Shown here: positions 57,730 to 64,000 of the stretch, one piece after another | Layout: every line of letters starts with the position of its first letter | How positions within the stretch are numbered: position 1 is the first letter of the stretch | Origin: Maea johnstoni | Lineage: Eukaryota > Annelida > Polychaeta > Spionida > Magelonidae | Reading direction: 5' to 3' | NCBI GenBank assembly: GCA_963942565.1 | Contig: OZ012701.1 | Location: forward strand, 26,148,300-26,212,299 | DNA: 64,000 nucleotides | Made by a program: the position numbers and the translations under genes | Notes under the pieces: generated by a model | The model's database searches: none | What the model was told of the DNA's origin: nothing | What the model saw: only the letters and a program-made list of their open reading frames with translations

Positions 57730-58207
57730 GTTTTATAGTTATAGTTGACTAGCATTGATTGCATTGGTTGTATGTGCCAGTGGTGGAGCTGCCAGTTCTG
57801 TCACTGGGGGCTGGCTGGCTGCTGCTGGGCGGCGGCAGGTGAATGTCCACCAGTAGAAGGTGTAAGACATACCTGCAGTTGACTTGGCCATTGTTCAGCA
57901 CCCTCTAAACTACTCTACTCAGAGAATACTCTAAGAATACCCAACAAAAGTGGGGTATGTGCCGACTACCCCACCACCACTCAAGCCTTTGTGCAATAAC
58001 AAGGGGAGAAGACAAATTGAAATCCCAGTATTCTTACAGTATTTCAGGTGATGTACATGTTTAGGGGCCGCAGGTGAATGTGTTATTTGGAGGAACATGT
58101 ATAAGGGGTATTTGATAGCACAGGTAGGTGGTGCCACAGGAAACTCACTGCTCCCTTCTCTGCTGGGGTAAGAGAATCTTGAGGAAATCAGTCTCAAATA
58201 TGGAATC
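57730..58207. other. Intergenic DNA
   Basis: No gene or clear repeat recognised. Confidence 0.35.
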
Positions 58208-58395
58208 TTAACCAATTCGTGCCTGATTATATTGGTGACATCTCTCTAACAAAAGCAATATTCAGAACATATTTGAAGGAGAAGTGCTGATCGAAATCCA
58301 ACAAACAAATCGCCTTTAAATGTTTTGTGAAATTTGAGATTAATTCCCAAGTTATTTTCACCATTGAGAGTACTACTACTACACTGGTTGGTTAA
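58208..58395. mobile_element. TTAA-target MITE, CCCATTCATGC family, diverged
   Basis: TTAACCAATTCGTGCCTGA at the left and GGTTGGTTAA at the right. The interior shares the palindromic ATTTGAAGGAGAA / CTTTAAATGTTTTGTG centre of the family. Confidence 0.6.
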
Positions 58396-60104
58396 CTCAG
58401 TGGGAATTTTATTAAAATTTCATGGCATAGGATCCGTGTGAGTTAGTGAGTGTGGGCACATTGGGAGATGGAGGGCGTGCAGGGGAGTTGTATTGGTTCA
58501 AGATGTGTCCGTCGCCTGCCGTTACATAACCCGGCAGACAGTGTGATGAGGCTGTGATAACAGTGGGAGGAGTAGGAATACAACAACAGCAACTATCTAG
58601 ACTAGATCACATTCAAACTCAACTGTCCGTTAAGATACCAACACACCCACAGCAGTATTCAAAATTATAAGTCAGAACACTTGTTTGGAAAAAAAAGAAA
58701 AAACAAAAACAATTTTATTTAATGCAAGAATTCCCAAACTATTTCCAGTAGAGGTGCTGGCTGGTATTCTATCATCATATCTCTTTCAAATCATCTCTTA
58801 AGATGGTTTTGTCACCAAGATATCCCAAAACAATCAGTCAGTGCTCTTGTCCCGTGCGGGGATTAATGGGATGGAAGCAGGAAAGAAATAATTAAACTAT
58901 TCAATGTGTCGCTTACTAATCAGTCCAATTAGAACCGGTTCAACGAGTCCATCTTAAAAAATTTGGAGGTTGTCCTCTTCCTCTCAGAAACAATAAACAA
59001 ATACAGACAAGGGCAGGGACAAAATCAATACTATATAAATCACACAATCAAAAACGCTCAAGCCATTATAAAATTGTCCTTTTATCTTTGATCAATTGAA
59101 AGTTTTGTGGCCCTTGCCCCCTCTGTCTCGTTTATAACCTACAATTACTGGCTACTTTAACGTCTCGATGAATTAACCCCAATCATAACAAATTCATTAG
59201 GGCTCTATTCCGCTAATAACCGCCTCCCTCTCCATCAATGGCCTGCCAGCGACGCAACACCGCCGCATATCAAGCCAAACATTAGTTTTCCTAATAGACC
59301 TGGGGCCGCCCATATTTCCGCTCATAAAAATACTATTAATTCCGGTGATTAATAAAACAGGGTGACAATCTCAGGGATGCCTCAGAGGAGAAAAACTCAA
59401 TTCTGTACTATAGGACACGATCCAACTGAAGGGTAATTGTTCTGGAAATAATATCAGTATGGATGTATTTAGGGAGGGAAGTATTAAGCACCGACATTAT
59501 GTGTTCTCTATATGTACCGATGATTAGTTATATTAGGAATGACTCTTTATTCCGTGATTGAATTACCCTAATAACAATTGACGATGATCCATCGACCGAT
59601 GCTGACTGATACCCTCCAACCCTGCAGCGACTGGCAACAAACCAGGGCTTCTGGCAATATAGTTATGGCATAAGCGTTATTGGGAATATTTTCATGGGGA
59701 AAATCCCAATCAGAATAAAGACAATAACTTTTTTTCATGTTTTTGAAAGCCTTCCTTAATTCCCAAATTATTCTGATAAAATAACAGAGCTCTTGATAAC
59801 TCTCTACAGAGAACACAGTAACGGCTTAATTGACGAACCATTTTGGGTACCCACCTCCAAAATCCTATCTAACATCCTGCATTAATCATGAGGTTTTTTA
59901 TGTGCTCCTATATGTACTGAAGCTCCCCCCTCCCTCCCCAACTCTCATACTTTCCTCCCTCCCATCTACAATGAAATTCACCTGAAGTTTTTTTTTTTAC
60001 ATATTTGTATAAAGTATCACAATACTTACTGAACCTCCAACCTTTCCCAATTCTCAGTCATCCTTTCAGTTTCTTCTACCCCATCTATCCCCCCCCCCCC
60101 CCCC
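58396..60104. other. Intergenic DNA with possible regulatory texture
   Basis: No gene. Bases about 59130-59350 are TAAT-rich and low in repeats (GATGAATTAACCCCAATC, TATTAATTCCGGTGATTAAT), like developmental enhancers. A C-homopolymer precedes the CTCF-like site. Confidence 0.35.
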
Positions 60105-60119
60105 GCGCCCCCTGGTGGC
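60105..60119 (-). promoter_or_regulatory. Candidate CTCF-binding site
   Basis: On the minus strand the sequence reads GCCACCAGGGGGCGC, an essentially perfect match to the bilaterian CTCF core. Confidence 0.6.
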
Positions 60120-60323
60120 GAACTACAGATGTTTCTTCCCGTCTAACAGAGACACACACCTGAGGCGGGCTGCCGGCCGGCCCGTGGTGGTTATTTGTGT
60201 CAAGTAGCTCTCGCCAGAAGTCAGTGTGTGTTTCCGTGCAACTTTGCTCTCTTCACAACTACTCCCAGGAGGAGTGAGTTTGCCTAACCCTGACCTGGAA
60301 GTAGTAAATCATTCCCGTGTCAA

Positions 60324-60336
60324 AGGTCAAGGGTCA
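60324..60336 (+). promoter_or_regulatory. Candidate DR1 nuclear-receptor site
   Basis: AGGTCAAGGGTCA is a direct repeat of two half-sites with 1-bp spacing, the form bound by RXR, HNF4 and COUP-TF type receptors. A reverse half-site TGACCT lies at about 60293. Confidence 0.5.
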
Positions 60337-61181
60337 TTTACCACAACTGAAGGAATTTTGAAATTCGACTCATGAATCGCTAACTGCGCTGAATCTGGGT
60401 CAGATAGCGCAGGCTTAAAAGATACAGAGTTTCCACGTTCAGTGCTTCTCCGCGTTTACGTTCAGCACGCAGATCCCAACCCAGATAGGGCCCCGTTGAA
60501 AGAGGTACTGGGAGGACAGTACAATTACAGAGAAGGGGGAGGCAAGTGTTGCGGCAAGGCGCTTAAGGCCGCAGGAGGAGTAGAAGTTGTCGATGTAATA
60601 AGGATCCGTGCGCCCAAAAAGTGAGTGGCGGGCGCACGGATCCAAGCCCAAAGTGCAGGTGGAAGGTACATGGGATTGGATAGGGCACTGATCAGCACGT
60701 AGAGATGTGTGAAAGGGCAGATAGAAGGTAAATGGGTGGGAGTTGCATAAAGTAATAGTCATGTGCCGCAAGTGTGCATGAAAGTGACAATACCAACGTC
60801 ATAGGGAACTTAATGGAACATTTCCTTCATCAACAGATATAAATTAATACTTACACCCATTAAACTTCACAGAGCTCAATTTTTATATGAAGGCTAGGCA
60901 TTACTTACATTCATTAAACTATGGATTTTCTCGAAGAAATTCCTAACTTCACAACTGTGGAAATGTTTATTATAACCAGGGAATTTCATACACTAATCAA
61001 ATCGGGCCTTATAGCGAACGCCAATTCAGGCAGACCTTCTCTCTGGGATCAGTGGATTTGACCAACAATTCATTTTAGTAAAGTGAAATAAAAATAATAA
61101 AAATATAGACATCGTTATTTGGAGTAGGAAATGTTTCAAAGTGCCAGACGAAGGACTGGGCAGGAAAAGATGATACTAGTT
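60337..61181. other. Intergenic DNA
   Basis: A short inverted repeat (GGATCCGTGCGCCC / GGGCGCACGGATCC) lies at about 60601-60642. No gene is seen. Confidence 0.4.
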
Positions 61182-61253
61182 GCGGTCAGATGGATTCGAA
61201 CCCGCAACCTCTTGCCCTGCAGGCAGGCGCTCTAGCCACTAAGCTACGGCGCC
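61182..61253 (-). pseudogene. tRNA-Cys-like relic or SINE head
   Basis: 72 nt with an intact A box (TAGCTTAGTGGC), a Cys-type anticodon loop CTGCAGG (GCA) with CAAGAGG after it, and a perfect B box (GGTTCGAATCC). The acceptor arm (GGCGCCG against TGACCGC) and the T stem do not pair, so it is unlikely to be a working tRNA. It is either a decayed gene or the head of a tRNA-derived SINE reading toward lower coordinates. Confidence 0.65.
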
Positions 61254-62277
61254 ATCTGTATGACAGCTAGGTTTGAAAAGAGAGCTATATTGATGAAATC
61301 CCGTAACTCTATTTTGGGTCGTTCCTTGCATTCCGAGTTTAGTTCTGTCATTTACGTGACTGAATACCGGAGTAAATCTTTGAAAAAGACCGCCAGGCCA
61401 CTTTTATCAATGACCCCACATATTTACATAAGGCCCGAAACTGATTATGACCTACCTACCTCATGCGAGCCAGTAAAATAGCCAAATCAAATCTGGCGCC
61501 TGTTATCTAACTACTCCAAACCGGCTCGGGATAGCCGGAATGACGTTAGAACCCAATAAGGAGCGCCAAAATAGCTGAAAAATTGTATTTGATCTTTTAA
61601 TCTAATGCCTTTTCAAATAGATAAAGAATAATGATTATATCAATACGCCTTTACATGTCGTTAACTTTATGGCATCGCCAGTTTCGCAATCCAATTTTCC
61701 TAGTGTTATGAACTTCCTATCCTGGGGTTCAATTAGTTACATTTGCCGCCGTTTCACTTTGTGGGGGCGCTACGCGCTGCATGAACATTAGCGTCAAGCA
61801 GGGCATTGATAACGATTGATTGCAAGGACAAAGATACCTCTGATTAGCTGAAGAATGAAGCAGACATTGGCCACATATTTACAGGAGATTTCTTAGTTGC
61901 GTTCTGATTAATATTCCTCCCTTTAATAATGATTTTGTAAAGGATGCTAAAATCAGAGTGAATTATCACCATTACATTTGTGTGTGTTCAGCTGCCTATA
62001 TTCTGTACTATCCACAAGGCGCTCCCTCTATTCATGCTGCCTATATATAGGACCCGGGCCCCTGGCACGAGCCATCCTGCTCTATGATACTTGACAACAA
62101 CAACAACAACGCATCAATAAACAATGGACTCCCAAAATATTTGCAGGAGAGTTAGGGAGTTGTTTGTTAGGTTTTGATCATTTCTCCTCCAACTATTCTG
62201 GCTAGAATGCTGTGGTACTAGCTTTATACCCTATGGGCAGGCAGGAGGAGTTGAGGCTGGCAAGCAGAGATACTAGC
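61254..62277. other. Intergenic DNA
   Basis: A TATA-like ctatatatag near 62041 precedes a GC-rich patch, with no gene visible after it. Nothing else recognised. Confidence 0.35.
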
Positions 62278-62465
62278 TTAACCCATTCATGACTGTCCAT
62301 AACTTGGTGAATTCTCCCTAAAATAAGGAATATCTAACAAATAATTGAAGGAGGAAGAAGAATCTACAATTCTCCTTCATTTATTTGGCAAATCTGTGTT
62401 TCATTGATAAGTTATTTTCAAAAGTATGACAGGTACAAACTCAGTCATCAAGTACTTCTAACATG
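62278..62465. mobile_element. CCCATTCATGC-family MITE, left end and body
   Basis: TTAACCCATTCATGAC at the left and the family's ATTGAAGGAGGAAG / CTCCTTCATTTATTTG centre. No clear right end. Confidence 0.55.
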
Positions 62466-62759
62466 AGCTTCAATCAATTATGTGTATCATACATGTTTTT
62501 GTCATGCATAACATCATCAAATCGGGGCAACAAAAACACTTAACACTTGAACTGACACCATCAGTGTTTTCCTCCTTACCATAACTATCATATTTCAAAC
62601 TAAATCTATCCTCACGGCTTTCCTTCACGATATCATTAACCACATATATACCTATTGATTAATCAGAATCAATTAACATAATAATAAGCAACAATGCTTG
62701 GATATGCATGTTAGAATATGAACCACAGAATACCCATTGTATCATTGCGCTATATCAAA

Positions 62760-63000
62760 TATCAATTATTATCATTATGATTATCATCAGCGTGGATCAT
62801 CGAGATGATGGAAAACGATTCAAAGAGTTTCATGCTCCTCCTCATCACCATCATCATCAATATCATTTAGCTGCGATGTGAAAGAAGAAGTGACAATTAA
62901 GGTAGTCATCAGCAGTAGTATTGAAATCATTATCACCACCAACAGAACATCATTACCATTACGATAATCATCATCACCCAGCATAATCTATGACTGATAA
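62760..63000. repeat. Imperfect ATC/ATT microsatellite
   Basis: Degenerate runs of tcatcatcaccatcatcatc and related words. Confidence 0.7.
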
Positions 63001-63409
63001 ATATGAATGAAAGAGATTATGAGCATCAAGGAAGATGTGTTCTTGTGCATGAACATCTAGTAGCTCCCAAGCCTGGCATCGAAGGCCATGTAAGAAAAGA
63101 GTAAGTGGTTAGTCTGCACCCACCAACACTCACACGTACACAGTAGCCGTGTAGCGTTGGATCTTGTCTATTACGTATTCGCTCCCACTTGCCTTAATTG
63201 TTGTACAACTGCACTAGCGGTCCTGGGGGTTTCGCACGCTTAATTTCGGAGCCCAGAAAGCGGCTGCTTTTTGTGTGTGCTGAATACCAATCAGGCAGAC
63301 CCTCCTCCCTCCCCGTGGTTGTCTTCTATCATTGATGAGCGCTGAGCAAGCACAGCTAACAATATCTGATGTCATCTAAACTTAATAACCCATCTTAACT
63401 CACACCCAC

Positions 63410-63850
63410 AAAAACAGCTAGGCCTGACGATTTTGGAAATATTTTTTCAACAAAAGCATTTTTCTTAAACTATTTGAAGGGAAACTGTTACTTAGAAGTC
63501 AAACAACAAATCTCCTTCAAATATCTTGTGCAATTTTACTTTTTTTCCCACGCTATTTTCATAAGTATAAGAGTAACAGACAATACTTTTTAGAGAAACT
63601 CTCTGTGTCAATGGGTTAACCCATTCATGCCCAGAGTTCACCGTAGAACTTAGGTCTAATACTCTCTAAGTCCTCAATCTATATATCACATCACAAAAGC
63701 ATAAATTCATTAACCATTTGAAGGAGAGTTGGTAGTTTTAACATGGAGGTAATTCTATCTCATTGGTTTTAATCATAACTGAATAAAGATGACAACTTTT
63801 GGAGAGAAAATCAACAATTTTAATCCAACTTTTTGAAATAGTACAGGCCT
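63410..63850. mobile_element. Two adjoining CCCATTCATGC-family MITEs
   Basis: One copy ends CAATGGG and the next begins CCCATTCATGCC, sharing a single TTAA at 63616-63619. Both carry the AAACTATTTGAAGGG / CTCCTTCAAATATCTTG type centre. Confidence 0.65.
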
Positions 63851-64000
63851 CGACGCTAACTCAAAATGATACTGGCCCTGTAGGACCAGTAACACCTAGC
63901 ATCTACTGGTCCTGCAAAATGTTTACTGGTCCTACATTTTTTCTTTAACATAACAAGAAAGAACATTGGATAAAATTCACCACAACATTTATCTTTATAA
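63845..64000. repeat. Dispersed repeat with ACTGGTCCTGCAAAATGTTT words
   Basis: tactggccctgtaggaccagta and following ACTGGTCC words form short inverted motifs. The layout resembles the 36230-36320 stretch of GCTAGCCCTG words. Cut by the window end. Confidence 0.4.

Noticed and set aside
61182-61253. A functional tRNA-Cys gene
   Set aside because: The acceptor and T stems do not pair, although the anticodon loop and promoter boxes look right.

Overview
This is a stretch of an animal nuclear genome. It has spliceosomal introns with GT/AG ends, a Pol III tRNA gene inside an intron, housekeeping genes with animal-type exon structure, and long AT-rich intergenic DNA full of short DNA transposons, TA microsatellites and minisatellites. 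A one-exon leucine-rich-repeat membrane receptor and very many MITEs would suit a marine invertebrate such as a lancelet or a lophotrochozoan. The sequence alone does not settle the species.

Layout. 1-3870 holds no gene and is mostly duplicated and fold-back repeats. 4108-6981 (+) is a single-exon LRR membrane protein whose 5' UTR exon begins at a splice acceptor at 3870/3871. 7041-11900 is microsatellites, a TA-target MITE and a TTAA-target MITE. 11904-22140 (-) is a nine-exon KTI12 gene, rebuilt here exon by exon in phase (274 aa); its introns carry a tRNA-Lys(CTT) gene and at least six DNA-transposon relics. 23316-26830 (+) is a four-exon dUTPase gene (227 aa), head to head with KTI12 across about 1.2 kb. 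26831-30802 is intergenic and holds a 796-bp piggyBac-type relic. 30803-37208 (-) is a four-exon ISOC2-like hydrolase gene (200 aa); its first intron contains about 15 tandem copies of the 5' edge of its own exon 2, each with a splice acceptor. 37971-52109 is a 14.1-kb Ty3/Gypsy-type LTR retrotransposon with near-identical 680-bp LTRs, a tRNA-Lys primer site, gag and pol, two further ORFs after pol, and an unusually long 3' non-coding tract. 52110-64000 has no gene I can support. It contains an assembly gap, a 1.4-kb CCCTAC/CCCATA-type minisatellite with a 72-bp period, a large TA tract, a strong candidate CTCF site, a DR1 nuclear-receptor site and a tRNA-Cys-like relic.

Function. The three housekeeping genes act separately: KTI12 in tRNA wobble modification with Elongator, dUTPase in nucleotide-pool hygiene, and the ISOC protein as a small cysteine hydrolase. 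The dUTPase gene looks S-phase controlled, with two E2F-type sites inside its mitochondrial presequence codons. They lie just upstream of a second ATG that would give a nuclear form with a KKRK signal.

The most unusual items are the exon-edge tandem array in the ISOC2-like gene, a smaller array of the same kind at the end of KTI12, the E2F/presequence overlap in the dUTPase gene, the 14-kb LTR element with two non-envelope accessory ORFs, the transposons built from a repeated ACGGGCCCGT palindrome, and several TTAA-target MITE families.
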